Shown here: positions 50,770 through 60,054 of the stretch, one piece after another | Layout: every line of letters starts with the position of its first letter | How positions within the stretch are numbered: the first letter of the stretch is position 1 | From: Oscillospiraceae bacterium | GTDB lineage: Bacteria > Bacillota > Clostridia > Oscillospirales > Oscillospiraceae | Reading direction: 5' to 3' | Assembly: GCA_020025305.1 (NCBI GenBank) | Contig: JAHHSG010000004.1 | Span: 37,206-101,205 of the forward strand | DNA: 64,000 nt | Notes under the pieces: generated by a model | Seen by the model: the letters and a program-made list of their open reading frames with translations, nothing else | Told to the model about the DNA's origin: nothing | Database searches by the model: none | Made by a program: the position numbers and the translations under genes

Positions 50770-52122
50770 TTATACGCCCTGTGCCAACATGGCCTCAGAG
50801 ATCTTTTTAAAAGAGGCAATATCGTTACCGGCAATCAGATCATAGCCCAGACCGTACGCCTCCGCAGCAGCAGCAGAAGCATCGTAAATATCGCTCATAA
50901 TCTGCCGCAGACGGCGATCCACTTCTTCCCAAGACCAGCTGTAGCGCAGACTGTTTTGTACCATCTCCAGGGCAGATACCGCTACGCCGCCGCTGCCGGA
51001 GGCCTTAGCGCCTGCCGTCAAAATCTGGGGACTGAGCCGCAAGAGGCGCAGTGCCTCGGATGTGGCGGGCATATTCGACGCCTCTACATAATAGTGGGCC
51101 CCGTTGCCGATGATGGACACGGCATCGGCCACATCCAGCTCGTTCTCGGTGGCACACGGAATAACGATGTCAACCGGTACCTCCCAGGGCCGCTTAGCGG
51201 CGAAGAACTCCACACCAAAACGATCGGCGTATGCCTCCACCTGATCCTGTCCACTCTGGCGCATGGACAGCATAAAGTCCAGCTTCTCCTTGGTGGTAAC
51301 GCCATCGGGATCGTAGATATAACCATCCGGGCCGGAGAGGGTCACAACCCGTCCGCCCATCTCGGCGATCTTGGTGCAGACGCCCCAAGACATATTGCCG
51401 AAACCGGATACGGCCACACGCTTACCCTCCAGCGTATCTTTCCGATGCTCCAGCATCCGCGCCAGGAAGTACACCGTACCGAAGCCGGCCGCCTCCTGAC
51501 GGATCTTACTGCCGCCGTAAGTGAGTCCCTTCCCGGTCAGTGCGCTGCTCTCGGAACGGCCAGTCAACCGCTTATATGTGCCGTAAAGATAGCCAATTTC
51601 TCTGGAGCCAACGCCGATATCACCGGCAGGTACGTCCGTATCCGCTCCTACATAACGGTAAAGTGCGGTCATAAAGCTCTGACAAAACCGCATAATCTCA
51701 CGGTTGCTCTTTCCGCGGGGATCGAAGTCGGCACCACCGGCAGCACCGCCGATGGGCAGACCGGTCAGTGCATTTTTATAGGTCTGCTCAAAGCCCAGGA
51801 ACTTCACAACAGAAGAGTTCACCGAGGGGTGAAACCGCAGTCCGCCCTTATAGGGGCCGATGGCACTGTTGAACTGAACCCGGTAGCCGTGGCAGGTATG
51901 GGCAACGCCTCCATCGTCCACCCACGGCACAATAAAGGAAAACATACGCTCCGGTTCCACCATACGGGTCAGAAGATCCATTTTTTCGTAGCGGGGATCA
52001 TCCCCCAGTGCCGGCTCGATCATCTCCAGCCACGTCCGGACACTTTGCAGATACTCCGGCTCATGGCTGCAGCGCTGTTCCAGATCTGCAATGACCCGCT
52101 GTGCATACTCATTCATTGCCAT
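50770..52122 (-). CDS. Glutamate dehydrogenase paralogue lacking the catalytic lysine
   Basis: 450 residues, full-length hexameric GDH fold. Substrate residues equivalent to Clostridium symbiosum Lys89, Lys113 and Asp165 are kept (Lys92 in GPYKGGLRF, Lys116 in FEQTYKNALT, Asp168 in PAGDIGVG). The catalytic Lys125 equivalent is Ala128: the motif reads LPIGGAAGGADFDP instead of GGxKGG. Also the usual KAANAGG is KASGSGG. The dinucleotide site AVSGFGNMSWG and GPDGYIYDPDG are intact, NAD-type. It starts 6 nt after the intact paralogue, behind AAGGAGG. Normal deamination is unlikely; a regulatory subunit or a different reaction is inference. Not a degraded gene: the frame is complete and other blocks are conserved. 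Confidence 0.9.
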   Translation of the reverse strand: MAMNEYAQRVIADLEQRCSHEPEYLQSVRTWLEMIEPALGDDPRYEKMDLLTRMVEPERMFSFIVPWVDDGGVAHTCHGYRVQFNSAIGPYKGGLRFHPSVNSSVVKFLGFEQTYKNALTGLPIGGAAGGADFDPRGKSNREIMRFCQSFMTALYRYVGADTDVPAGDIGVGSREIGYLYGTYKRLTGRSESSALTGKGLTYGGSKIRQEAAGFGTVYFLARMLEHRKDTLEGKRVAVSGFGNMSWGVCTKIAEMGGRVVTLSGPDGYIYDPDGVTTKEKLDFMLSMRQSGQDQVEAYADRFGVEFFAAKRPWEVPVDIVIPCATENELDVADAVSIIGNGAHYYVEASNMPATSEALRLLRLSPQILTAGAKASGSGGVAVSALEMVQNSLRYSWSWEEVDRRLRQIMSDIYDASAAAAEAYGLGYDLIAGNDIASFKKISEAMLAQGV

Positions 52123-52128
52123 GCCTCC

Positions 52129-53472
52129 TTATACCACACCGTAAGCCAGCATGGCATCCGCCACCTTCAAGAAGCCTGCAATGTTGGCACCGGACACCAG
52201 ATCGCCCTTCTTGCCGTATTGCTCCGCAGCGGCAGCGGCATTGTGATAGAGGTCGGTCATAATCTGCTTCAGATGCTGATCTACCTCTTCAAAGCTCCAG
52301 TAAAAGCGCATAGAGTTCTGACTCATCTCCAGAGCGGAGGTAGCCACACCGCCAGCATTAGCGGCCTTAGCCGGCGCAAAAAGCACACCTGCTTCTTGCA
52401 AAAGCTCCACAGCCTCCGGCGTACAAGGCATATTGGCACCTTCGGAAACAGCATAGCAGCCGTTGGCAATCAACGCACGGGCACCTGCACCGTCCAGTTC
52501 GTTCTGGGTAGCGCAAGGCATGGCAATGTCGCAGGGGATCTCCCAGATATGGCGGCAGCCCTCGTGGTACTCTGCTGTGGGACGACGCTGGGCGTAAACG
52601 CTGATCCGCTGCCGCTCCTCGCCCTTGATCTGCTTCATAAGCTCGAGATCAATGCCGTCCTTATCGTAGACATAGCCGCCGGAGTCGGACATAGCCATCA
52701 CCTTAGCACCCATTTCCATGGCCTTTTCGCAGGCATAGGTAGCCACATTGCCGCTGCCGGAGATCACCACGGTTGCCCCATCAAAGCTGCGGCCGTGGTC
52801 ACGAAGCATATTGTCGGTAAAATAGCACAAACCGTACCCGGTGGCCTCACGGCGAGCCAAGCTGCCTCCGTAACTAAGCCCCTTACCGGTGAGTACACCG
52901 GTAAACTCATTGCGCAGGCGCTTGTACTGGCCGAAGAGATAACCGATCTCACGGGCACCCACGCCGATATCACCGGCAGGTACATCCGTATCCGGGCCAA
53001 TATATTTGAAAAGTTCGGTCATGAAGCTCTGGCAAAAGCGCATAATTTCCCCGTCAGACTTCCCTTTGGGATCAAAGTCACTGCCGCCCTTGCCGCCACC
53101 GATGGGCAGGCCTGTCAGGCTATTCTTAAAAATCTGCTCAAAGCCCAGGAACTTGACAATGCCTTCATAAACAGAGGGATGAAAACGCAAGCCGCCCTTA
53201 TAAGGGCCGATGGCACTGTTGAACTGGACACGGAAACCACGGTTTACCCGCACATTGCCTGCGTCATCCACCCACGGCACCCGGAACTTGATAACGCGCT
53301 CCGGCTCCACCAGACACTCCAGTACGCCCTCGGTGATATACTCCGGGTGTGCTTCCACCACCGGCACCAGAGAAGTCAGTACTTCCTGTACCGCTTGATG
53401 AAATTCCGGTTCTGCCGGATTGCGGTCAATCACCCGCTCCATCAGGCCCTGCAGATATTCATTCTGAATCAT
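52129..53472 (-). CDS. gdhA: NADP-type glutamate dehydrogenase
   Basis: 447 residues. Interconverts glutamate and 2-oxoglutarate plus ammonia. Lys92 (GPYKGGLRF), Lys116, the catalytic Lys128 (LPIGGGKGGSDFDP) and Asp168 (PAGDIGVG) are all present, as is AKAANAGGVATSALEMSQNS. The nucleotide motif ISGSGNVATYA with later AMSDSGGYVYD resembles NADP-preferring E. coli-type GDH. First gene of a two-gene unit with the lysine-less paralogue. Behind AGGAG. Confidence 0.95.
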   Translation of the reverse strand: MIQNEYLQGLMERVIDRNPAEPEFHQAVQEVLTSLVPVVEAHPEYITEGVLECLVEPERVIKFRVPWVDDAGNVRVNRGFRVQFNSAIGPYKGGLRFHPSVYEGIVKFLGFEQIFKNSLTGLPIGGGKGGSDFDPKGKSDGEIMRFCQSFMTELFKYIGPDTDVPAGDIGVGAREIGYLFGQYKRLRNEFTGVLTGKGLSYGGSLARREATGYGLCYFTDNMLRDHGRSFDGATVVISGSGNVATYACEKAMEMGAKVMAMSDSGGYVYDKDGIDLELMKQIKGEERQRISVYAQRRPTAEYHEGCRHIWEIPCDIAMPCATQNELDGAGARALIANGCYAVSEGANMPCTPEAVELLQEAGVLFAPAKAANAGGVATSALEMSQNSMRFYWSFEEVDQHLKQIMTDLYHNAAAAAEQYGKKGDLVSGANIAGFLKVADAMLAYGVV

Positions 53473-53510
53473 TTAAAACACTCCTGTTCTCACAATGACG
53501 AATCATAAAA

Positions 53511-53534
53511 CTACTATAATGATTTTAATAGTAG
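53511..53534. promoter_or_regulatory. Candidate operator upstream of gdhA
   Basis: CTACTAT-10-ATAGTAG dyad, 40-60 bp upstream of the gdhA start. A candidate promoter on the minus strand, TTGACG with 18-bp spacing to TACTAT, has its -10 inside the dyad. 53540-53725 shows nothing else. Confidence 0.45.
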
Positions 53535-53731
53535 CACTCTTCCTTTTCATGCGTCAACGTTTTTCCCTAGATTAATATAACTTTTGTTCAAATCGACAAA
53601 AGCTGCCAGAGTCCCCCCTGCTCTTTTGTGGCTTCGACAGCAATTTTTTACTACTGGCACAATATGTAGATTTCCTCAATCGTCTGTTTTCATGCAGACA
53701 TACTGTACTTTCATTTCCTTGGAAATAAGGA

Positions 53732-53761
53732 AAGCGTCGCAGGCCACACCTTGCGACGCTT
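53732..53761 (-). terminator. feo operon terminator
   Basis: AAGCGTCGCA / TGCGACGCTT with 10-nt loop, just after the last feo gene; the T-run downstream on the minus strand is interrupted (CCTTATTTCC). Confidence 0.6.
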
Positions 53762-53764
53762 CCT

Positions 53765-53914
53765 CTATTGTTTTTCTTTCTTGCAGGCTTTATGGCAGCT
53801 GCCGCAGCCGCCGCTGCACGTTGTTCCCCGCTTTCTTTGACGGCGCAGAAATAACACCGCCAGTACGGCGCAAACGGCTATACATCCCAATACGATCCAA
53901 TCTCCGGCACTCAC
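53765..53914 (-). CDS. FeoB-associated Cys-rich membrane protein
   Basis: 49 residues from a GTG at 53914 that overlaps the feoB stop (GTGA). One membrane segment (DWIVLGCIAVCAVLAVLFL) and then a basic and cysteine-rich tail, CSGGCGSCHKACKKEKQ. This small protein regularly follows feoB in Firmicutes and may help iron passage or assembly, in place of FeoC. Confidence 0.9.
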   Translation of the reverse strand: MSAGDWIVLGCIAVCAVLAVLFLRRQRKRGTTCSGGCGSCHKACKKEKQ

Positions 53915-55920
53915 ACCAGCAGGCCTCCCAACAATCGCACGGCAAAAGCCGCCAACCACGCTACACCGCACTGCATCACTACGATGCCCACAGTGGCCCA
54001 AAAACTATTCAATTCCTTCCGAATGGTGGCAACTGCCGCCACACAAGGCGTATAAAGCAGCGTGAACGTCAGGTAAGCTGCAGCTGTGACCGGAGTGAAC
54101 ACACCGCCCAGCGCACCGCCCAATTCCGCCACGCTGGTGCCCATCAGCACTGCCAGCGTGGAGACCACCGCCTCTTTGGCACTAAAACCGGACAGCAGCG
54201 CCGTAGCAGCACGCCAATCGCCGAAACCAAGGGGCACAAAGATGACCGCGATCCATTGGCCAATGACAGCCAACAGGCTGTCCGCGCTGTCGCTGACCAC
54301 ATTGAGTCTCGTATCAAATGTCCGCAAAAACCAGATGATGATGGTCGCCAAAAAGATAATGGTAAAGGCACGACATAGAAAGTCCTTCGCTTTATCCCAC
54401 AGCAGAAGACCTACACTCCGCAAAGAGGGCAAACGATAGTTGGGCAGCTCCATCACGAAGGGCACCGGCTGCCCGCGGAACAGGGATTTTTTCAAAAGCA
54501 GCGCCACCGCAACACCGACCACCATGCCGCCAAAATAGAGGGCTATCATGACCAAAGCACTATATTTCGGGAAAAATGCAGCGGAGAACACGGCATAGAT
54601 CGGAATTTTAGCCGAGCAGCTCATATAGGGTGTGAGAAGAATGGTCATCTTCCGATCCCGGTCGGAGGACACGGTGCGGGTAGCCATAATAGCCGGCACC
54701 GTGCAGCCAAAACCGATGAGCATGGGTACAAAGCTACGTCCGGAAAGGCCGATTTTCCGCAGAAGCTTATCCATGACAAAGGCCACGCGGGCCATGTATC
54801 CGGTGTCTTCCAAAATAGAAAGGAAGAAAAAGAGGGTTACAATCAGCGGTAAGAAGGACAACACGCTGCCCACTCCGGCAAAGATCCCGTCGATGACAAG
54901 GCTCTGCACCACCGGGTTGATCCCATAGGCGGTCAGCCCGCGATCCACAATCCCCCCCAGTGTGTCAATCCCCATCACCAGAAGATCTGAGAGCCGCTGT
55001 CCGATGACACTGAAGGTAAGCCAAAAGATCAGCACCATGACACCGAAGAATACGGGCAAGGCCGTATATCTGCCCGTAAGGATTCGGTCAATCTTCATCG
55101 AGCGCAAATGTTCCCGGCTCTCCGCTCCTTTGACGACCGACTGATCCACCACGTTCTCAATAAAAGTATAGCGTATATCTGCCAGCGCCGCATTGCGATC
55201 CAGCTTTGTCTCGTTTTCCATCTGCACGATACAGTGCTCCAGCATCTCTTGCTCATTCTGCTCCAGCTCCAACCGCTCCAAAAGCTCTTCATCGCCTTCA
55301 ATGAGTTTCGTGGTGCAGAAGCGGGCAGGAATATCCACCTTGTCAGCGTGGTCCTGAATGAGATGCATCACGCCATGGATACAGCGGTGCACTGCCGAGT
55401 CCTCAGCGCAAAAATCGGTCACGGCAGGCAGTGTTTTACTGCGTCCTGCCTGCACCGCCTGTTGAATAAGCTCCGAAACGCCATCGCCCTTGGCCGCACT
55501 GATGGGGATGACGGGAATGCCCAAAAGGCGGCTCATCTCCTGTACATCCACAGAGCCTCCGTTGGCGGTCAGCTCATCCATCATGTTCAGCGCCAGCACC
55601 ATGGGGACATGCAGCTGCAGCAGCTGCAGTGTCAGGTAAAGGTTGCGTTCAATATTGGTGACATCCACAATATTGATGATACCATCAGGTTTTTCGTTGA
55701 GGATGAAATCTCGAGACACGATTTCCTCCTGCGTATAGGGCCGCAGTGAATAGATACCGGGCAGGTCCACCACGGAACACTGCTTCAGCCCTCTCACCTC
55801 TCCCACCTTTTGATCCACCGTTACGCCCGGAAAGTTACCTACATGTTGGTTGGATCCGGTAAGGGCGTTAAAAAGTGTGGTTTTGCCGCAGTTCTGATTA
55901 CCCACCAGTGCAAAAATCAT
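53911..55920 (-). CDS. feoB: Ferrous iron transporter FeoB
   Basis: 669 residues. The N-terminal G domain has G1 GNQNCGKTTLFNALTG, G3 DLPGIYS and G4 LNMMDE; then a helical domain (about 160-260) and about eight membrane helices with two Gate motifs (GYMARVAFVMDKLLRKIGLSG and GFSAKEAVVSTLAVL). Imports Fe2+ under anaerobic conditions. Overlaps feoA and the Cys-rich gene by 4 nt each. Confidence 0.96.
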   Translation of the reverse strand: MIFALVGNQNCGKTTLFNALTGSNQHVGNFPGVTVDQKVGEVRGLKQCSVVDLPGIYSLRPYTQEEIVSRDFILNEKPDGIINIVDVTNIERNLYLTLQLLQLHVPMVLALNMMDELTANGGSVDVQEMSRLLGIPVIPISAAKGDGVSELIQQAVQAGRSKTLPAVTDFCAEDSAVHRCIHGVMHLIQDHADKVDIPARFCTTKLIEGDEELLERLELEQNEQEMLEHCIVQMENETKLDRNAALADIRYTFIENVVDQSVVKGAESREHLRSMKIDRILTGRYTALPVFFGVMVLIFWLTFSVIGQRLSDLLVMGIDTLGGIVDRGLTAYGINPVVQSLVIDGIFAGVGSVLSFLPLIVTLFFFLSILEDTGYMARVAFVMDKLLRKIGLSGRSFVPMLIGFGCTVPAIMATRTVSSDRDRKMTILLTPYMSCSAKIPIYAVFSAAFFPKYSALVMIALYFGGMVVGVAVALLLKKSLFRGQPVPFVMELPNYRLPSLRSVGLLLWDKAKDFLCRAFTIIFLATIIIWFLRTFDTRLNVVSDSADSLLAVIGQWIAVIFVPLGFGDWRAATALLSGFSAKEAVVSTLAVLMGTSVAELGGALGGVFTPVTAAAYLTFTLLYTPCVAAVATIRKELNSFWATVGIVVMQCGVAWLAAFAVRLLGGLLV

Positions 55921-56144
55921 TCCGCTGCCTCCACCTCAATTTTTTTAGCATCTGCCATGCGCAGCGTCAGTTCATACCCCCGCACATGAATCTCTATAGG
56001 ATCGCCCATGGGCGCCACCTTTTGCAGGCGGATCTTGGTTCTGGGGATGAGCCCCATATCCAATAATCGACAGCGCAGGGAGCCTTCGCCTCCCACCGTC
56101 TTGATCACGGCGCTCTGCCCCACCTTTAATTCATCTAAAGTCAT
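55917..56144 (-). CDS. feoA: Ferrous iron transport protein FeoA
   Basis: 75 residues, SH3-like fold: MTLDELKVGQSAVIKTVGG, RLLDMGLIPRTKIRLQKVAP and GDPIEIHVRGYELTLRMADAKKI (partly). Partner that stimulates FeoB. First gene of feoA-feoB. Confidence 0.94.
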   Translation of the reverse strand: MTLDELKVGQSAVIKTVGGEGSLRCRLLDMGLIPRTKIRLQKVAPMGDPIEIHVRGYELTLRMADAKKIEVEAAE

Positions 56145-56175
56145 CTTTTGCAGCCTCGCAATCTCATATTTTTCA

Positions 56176-56220
56176 TTACTCTAGTCTTAAAGAGTAACAC
56201 ACCTCCCACCCACCTGTCAA
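56176..56220 (-). promoter_or_regulatory. feoA promoter with dyad operator
   Basis: Minus-strand TTGACA (56220-56215), 17-bp spacer and a weak -10 TTACTC (56197-56192). The -10 forms one arm of the dyad TTACTCT-8-AGAGTAA (56176-56197). Likely the binding site of the divergent DtxR-type repressor. Confidence 0.6.
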
Positions 56221-56320
56221 TGTGGCATCGACGAATATTCATTGATATATGGAACAAAAGCCTTGCATCTATTGCATTTTTATGGTATCATTTTGGCATA
56301 TTTACACAGGAGGCGATCCA

Positions 56321-56686
56321 ATGCATCTGCAGGAATCCGGCGAAATGTACTTAGAGACCATTTATGTGCTCTGCCACGAACGCGGACAAGTTCGCTCTAT
56401 TGATATTGTAGACCACATGGGCTACTCCAAACCCAGCGTCAGCCGTGCCGTAGGTCTGCTGAAAAACGGAGGATATATTGAGGTAGATGCCGGAGGGTTT
56501 ATTACACTGACCGATGCCGGCGAAGAGGTGGCACACCGTATTTACGAGCGCCACACCGTTCTGAAGGATATGTTCATCGGGTTGGGGGTTCAGCCCAAGG
56601 TTGCCGAGGAGGATGCCTGCCGCATCGAACACGTCATCAGCCCTGAGTCTTTTGATGCCATCAAGCGCCATTTCCATCAAGAGTAA
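56321..56686 (+). CDS. DtxR/MntR-family metal-dependent repressor
   Basis: 121 residues. Winged helix at residues 4-60 (IDIVDHMGYSKPSVSRAVGLL), then the metal-binding and dimer domain. The residue before the YLETIY block is Met (GEMYLETIY), as in DtxR Met10, rather than Asp8 of MntR; CRIEHV gives the Cys-Glu-His ligand trio equal to DtxR 102-105-106. This points to Fe2+ sensing. No SH3 domain is present. The ATG at 56321 follows AGGAGG; the frame remains open upstream without a site. Divergent from feoAB, which it probably controls. Confidence 0.9.
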   Translation: MHLQESGEMYLETIYVLCHERGQVRSIDIVDHMGYSKPSVSRAVGLLKNGGYIEVDAGGFITLTDAGEEVAHRIYERHTVLKDMFIGLGVQPKVAEEDACRIEHVISPESFDAIKRHFHQE

Positions 56687-56707
56687 GCAATGTATATTCA
56701 TTTAATC

Positions 56708-56744
56708 AAGAATCCCGCAAGGTATCGTACCCTGCGGGATTCTT
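56708..56744. terminator. Bidirectional terminator between the repressor and pepD
   Basis: AAGAATCCCGCA..G / TGCGGGATTCTT stem-loop and T-rich flank on the plus side. Confidence 0.85.
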
Positions 56745-56751
56745 CCTCTTT

Positions 56752-58188
56752 TTACTTCATCTGACGCAGTGCCTCGGTCAGCATCTTCCAAGTACGCTGT
56801 ACCGATGCCACAGACATTCTCTCACGAGGTGTGTGAATCTCCTTCAGATCCGGCCCGAAGGAAATGCAGTCAAGACCCGGCATCTTTCCGGCAAAGAGGC
56901 CGCACTCCAGACCGGCGTGAATCGCCTCGATCTCGGGAGCATGTCCATACTGCTCGGTAAATACCTTCACCAACAGATCCCGCAGAGGAGACTCCTGCCG
57001 ATAGGCCCAACCGGGATAGTCGCCCAGCGTCTCCACGGTACCGCCCAGCTGTGCACTCAAACTCTCCAGCCGCTGGATCAGCATATCCTTCTGGCTATCC
57101 ACACTGCTGCGGACACAGAAACTGGCAGTGACACAATCCTCCTCGGTGCGCAGAACGCCCAGATTCAAAGAGGTCTGCACCAGTCCCTCAATATCGTTGC
57201 TCATGACCTGTACACCGTTAGGAGCGCAGTTGAGCAGGCAGATCACACGCTTGGTGCTCTCGGCATCCATAGCTGTACCCTCGCCGCCTTCCGTCACGCT
57301 TACCTGCAGGCCGGGGTCCGTGGTCATAAATTCACTGCGCAATGCTTCCCCCAGTTTGACGCAGGCATCTTTTACGCCGGCAGCATCCACTACTGTCAGT
57401 ACTGCCTGTGCCGCAGTGGGGATAGCATTATCCTTCAAGCCGCCGGATACGCTGACGATACGCAGTTCAGATGCCTTGGCAGCGGCATATAAAAGACGGC
57501 CCAGCAGCATATCCGCATTGGCACGGCCCTTATGGATCTCCACACCGGAGTGCCCGCCGATGAGTCCGCTAACAGAAACAGTCAGCATCTCCCCTGTAAA
57601 GGATTCTCTCTTGACAGGAATACAGCTTCTGGCTGTAGCACCGCCAGCGCAGCTGACAGTGAAGATGCCCTCCACCTCAGAGTCGATATTCAGCAAACGA
57701 CGCCCCTGCAGCGGCTTGGGGTCCAGTGCCATAGCGCCGTCCATCCCCAATTCCTCATCGGTAGTGATGACGACCTCCAGACGAGGATGCTCCAGATGAT
57801 CTGCATCCAATGCGGCCAGCGCCATTGCTACAGCAATCCCGTCATCGCCTCCCAGCGTGGTGCCCTTTGCGTAGACGGTGTCACCGTCCAGCATCAAATC
57901 CAGTCCCTCTGTCAGCATATCCTTGCTGCAATCGGCGTCCTTCTCGCAGACCATATCCATGTGGCCCTGAATAATGACAGCCTCCGCCGTTTCATAGCCA
58001 GGCGTGGCAGGCTTAATGATAATGACGTTCTCGGCTTCGTCCTGATAGTGCTCCAGACCGCGTTCCTCAGCAAACTTCACCAGCCAATTGCTGATCTGTG
58101 TATTGTGACGTGATCCATGGGGAATGGCGCAGATTTCCTCAAAGAAATGAAATACGCTCTGGGGTTCCAAGTGTCCTAATACCGACAT
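56752..58188 (-). CDS. pepD: Beta-Ala-His / aminoacyl-histidine dipeptidase PepD (M20C)
   Basis: 478 residues. Cytoplasmic zinc dipeptidase of broad specificity. Metal ligands lie in QGHMDMVCEK, LGGDDGIAVAMALAAL, TTDEELGMDGA and GLECGLFAGK; the lid domain is about residues 200-370. Stands alone. Confidence 0.93.
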   Translation of the reverse strand: MSVLGHLEPQSVFHFFEEICAIPHGSRHNTQISNWLVKFAEERGLEHYQDEAENVIIIKPATPGYETAEAVIIQGHMDMVCEKDADCSKDMLTEGLDLMLDGDTVYAKGTTLGGDDGIAVAMALAALDADHLEHPRLEVVITTDEELGMDGAMALDPKPLQGRRLLNIDSEVEGIFTVSCAGGATARSCIPVKRESFTGEMLTVSVSGLIGGHSGVEIHKGRANADMLLGRLLYAAAKASELRIVSVSGGLKDNAIPTAAQAVLTVVDAAGVKDACVKLGEALRSEFMTTDPGLQVSVTEGGEGTAMDAESTKRVICLLNCAPNGVQVMSNDIEGLVQTSLNLGVLRTEEDCVTASFCVRSSVDSQKDMLIQRLESLSAQLGGTVETLGDYPGWAYRQESPLRDLLVKVFTEQYGHAPEIEAIHAGLECGLFAGKMPGLDCISFGPDLKEIHTPRERMSVASVQRTWKMLTEALRQMK

Positions 58189-58255
58189 ATAGCAATTCTC
58201 CTTTCAGAATATAAAACAAGATAGCATACAATGCATGTATGGCAAGTATACCACA

Positions 58256-58304
58256 AAAAGGCCGTATCGGCAAGGAAAACTCTTTCCTGAGCGATACAGC
58301 CTTT
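58256..58304 (-). terminator. Terminator of the rqcH-like gene
   Basis: Long interrupted stem AAAGGC.GTATCG.CAGGAAA-type with minus-strand GGCCTTTTTGTGG at the end. Confidence 0.8.
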
Positions 58305-58321
58305 TATGCTCTCCTCTTCCC

Positions 58322-60052
58322 CTACTTGACACTCAGTCTCTTTACCAGCTCGCCATCCGGTGCAACATATACCGTCTGATAGGTGGTGTAGATGACCATG
58401 CCCGGCTTGGCTCCAGACGGCTTTTTCACATAGCGCGCCGGGGTGTAGTCCACCGCCACCTTGCTGCTTTCGCGCCCTTGGGAGAAATAGGCGGCCAGTA
58501 CGGCTGCCTCAAAAATGCTCGTTTCGTCTGGCTCGATCCCATCCGTACAGAGAATCACATGGGAACCATGGATTTTCTGCGTGTGGAGCCAGATATCCCG
58601 AGGGCCTGCCAGTTTGGCGGTCAAGCGGTCATTCTGCCGATTGTTACGTCCCACCAAAATCCGCAGCCCCGCTGTAGAGCGGAATTCACGGGGTTGGGAG
58701 GTACGCTGAAAGCCAGAGTGCTTTTTGTTGTGACTGCGGATATAACCGCCATCCGTGAGTTCAGCGCGAATGTCGTTAAAATCCTGCTCTGCCTCCGCCT
58801 GCTGCAGTTCCTGCACCACGCTCTCCAGATAGGCAAGCTCCTTACTTCCGTTCTCCAGCTGTTCCGACAGCACCTTTTCCGCTGTCTTGGCTTTATGATA
58901 CTGTTTGAAATATTTGGCCGCATTTTCCTGCGGTGAGAGACGGGGGTCCAACCGGATATCCATCATAGGACAGTTCTCTTCGTAATAATTCTCCGCCTGA
59001 AGGCGGCTGGCTCCCCGCTCCATACGATAGAGATTGGCGGTGATCAGTTCACCGCAGATCCGCCATTGCTCCCGCTCCTTGGTACGGGCATACTCTTTCT
59101 CTTGTAATGCCATTTTGCGGCGCACACGATCTCGGGCGTTGGTGGCAGTCTTCATCAGATCCTGCCCCTTCTGGCGCACACGCTCCGCCTGCTCCCTACC
59201 TTCGTAAAAGTCATCCAGCATTTGGGAAAAGGACTCGTATACCGTCTCCTCCATCCATGTACCATACTGTTGGATGGAGAAATAACTGTAATCCGAAGGC
59301 CTCCCTTCCTTTTTCAGCATACAGGGTCTTCCCTCTTGGCACGCCTTCTGCCACGCAGAAAAGGCATACCATAACTGTCCCTTCTCCTCAGCGGCCGACA
59401 CATCGGTGCGGTGATAGGCACGGTAGACGATCTCACGAGCCACCAGCGGGGAAATCGCGGTGAAGGTATCCAAGATCCAGCCGTCCAATTTCTTCTGCCC
59501 ATCACAGTTTTTCAAAAGCCGGCAGAAGGTCTCCTCCTCCACGTCGAACGGAGACAGTTTTTTCTGCTGTGGCGGCAGCTCGTAGTAAAGTCCCGGCAGC
59601 ACCTGCCGCTGTTGCGACATCTCAAAGTCCACACGGCGCATACATTCGATGATCCGCCCGTCCTGCCCCACCAGAATGAGATTGGAATGGCGGCCCATGC
59701 ACTCTAAGATCAGGCGGTAACTGCTCCGCTCTCCCAGCTCATCCATCGCCTCGATATGCAGCGTCACCACCCGCTCCAGCGGTGTCTGCTCCAAGGCGGT
59801 GATACGCCCTCCTCCGATATACTTGCGCAGCAGCATACAAAACATAGGCGGCTGAGACGGGTTATCCCTCAAAAAACCGGTCAAGTGGATGCGGGGCTGA
59901 TTGGCCCCGGCATGAAGCAGCAGCCGCTTTCCACGCAGCACCAAGATCACCTCATCCCGGGCGGGCTGCTGGATCTTTTCAATTCGATGATTGACAATCT
60001 GCGGTTCAAGCTCCTGCACCACAGAGTGCAGACAAACAGCATCCAGCGGCAT
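58322..60052 (-). CDS. rqcH: NFACT-family Rqc2 homologue RqcH (FbpA-like)
   Basis: 576 residues. In Bacillus RqcH adds alanine tails to nascent chains on split 60S/50S subunits; older annotation calls it fibronectin-binding protein. NFACT-N begins MPLDAVCLHSVVQELEPQIVN-like (partly quoted); a central coiled coil spans about 270-450 (RVRRKMALQEKEYARTKERE), and the NFACT-R domain ends the protein (GLRILVGRNNRQNDRLTAKLA and DIWLHTQKIHGSHVIL). The DR residues used in tRNA binding map near GRNNRQND. Lies 2 nt from mrnC on the same strand. Confidence 0.93.
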   Translation of the reverse strand: MPLDAVCLHSVVQELEPQIVNHRIEKIQQPARDEVILVLRGKRLLLHAGANQPRIHLTGFLRDNPSQPPMFCMLLRKYIGGGRITALEQTPLERVVTLHIEAMDELGERSSYRLILECMGRHSNLILVGQDGRIIECMRRVDFEMSQQRQVLPGLYYELPPQQKKLSPFDVEEETFCRLLKNCDGQKKLDGWILDTFTAISPLVAREIVYRAYHRTDVSAAEEKGQLWYAFSAWQKACQEGRPCMLKKEGRPSDYSYFSIQQYGTWMEETVYESFSQMLDDFYEGREQAERVRQKGQDLMKTATNARDRVRRKMALQEKEYARTKEREQWRICGELITANLYRMERGASRLQAENYYEENCPMMDIRLDPRLSPQENAAKYFKQYHKAKTAEKVLSEQLENGSKELAYLESVVQELQQAEAEQDFNDIRAELTDGGYIRSHNKKHSGFQRTSQPREFRSTAGLRILVGRNNRQNDRLTAKLAGPRDIWLHTQKIHGSHVILCTDGIEPDETSIFEAAVLAAYFSQGRESSKVAVDYTPARYVKKPSGAKPGMVIYTTYQTVYVAPDGELVKRLSVK

Positions 60053-60054
60053 AC

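Noticed and set aside
50956..53508. 850-codon open frame on the plus strand opposite the glutamate dehydrogenase pair
   Set aside because: It mirrors two clearly real genes and has no recognisable domains; long antisense frames arise from their codon bias.
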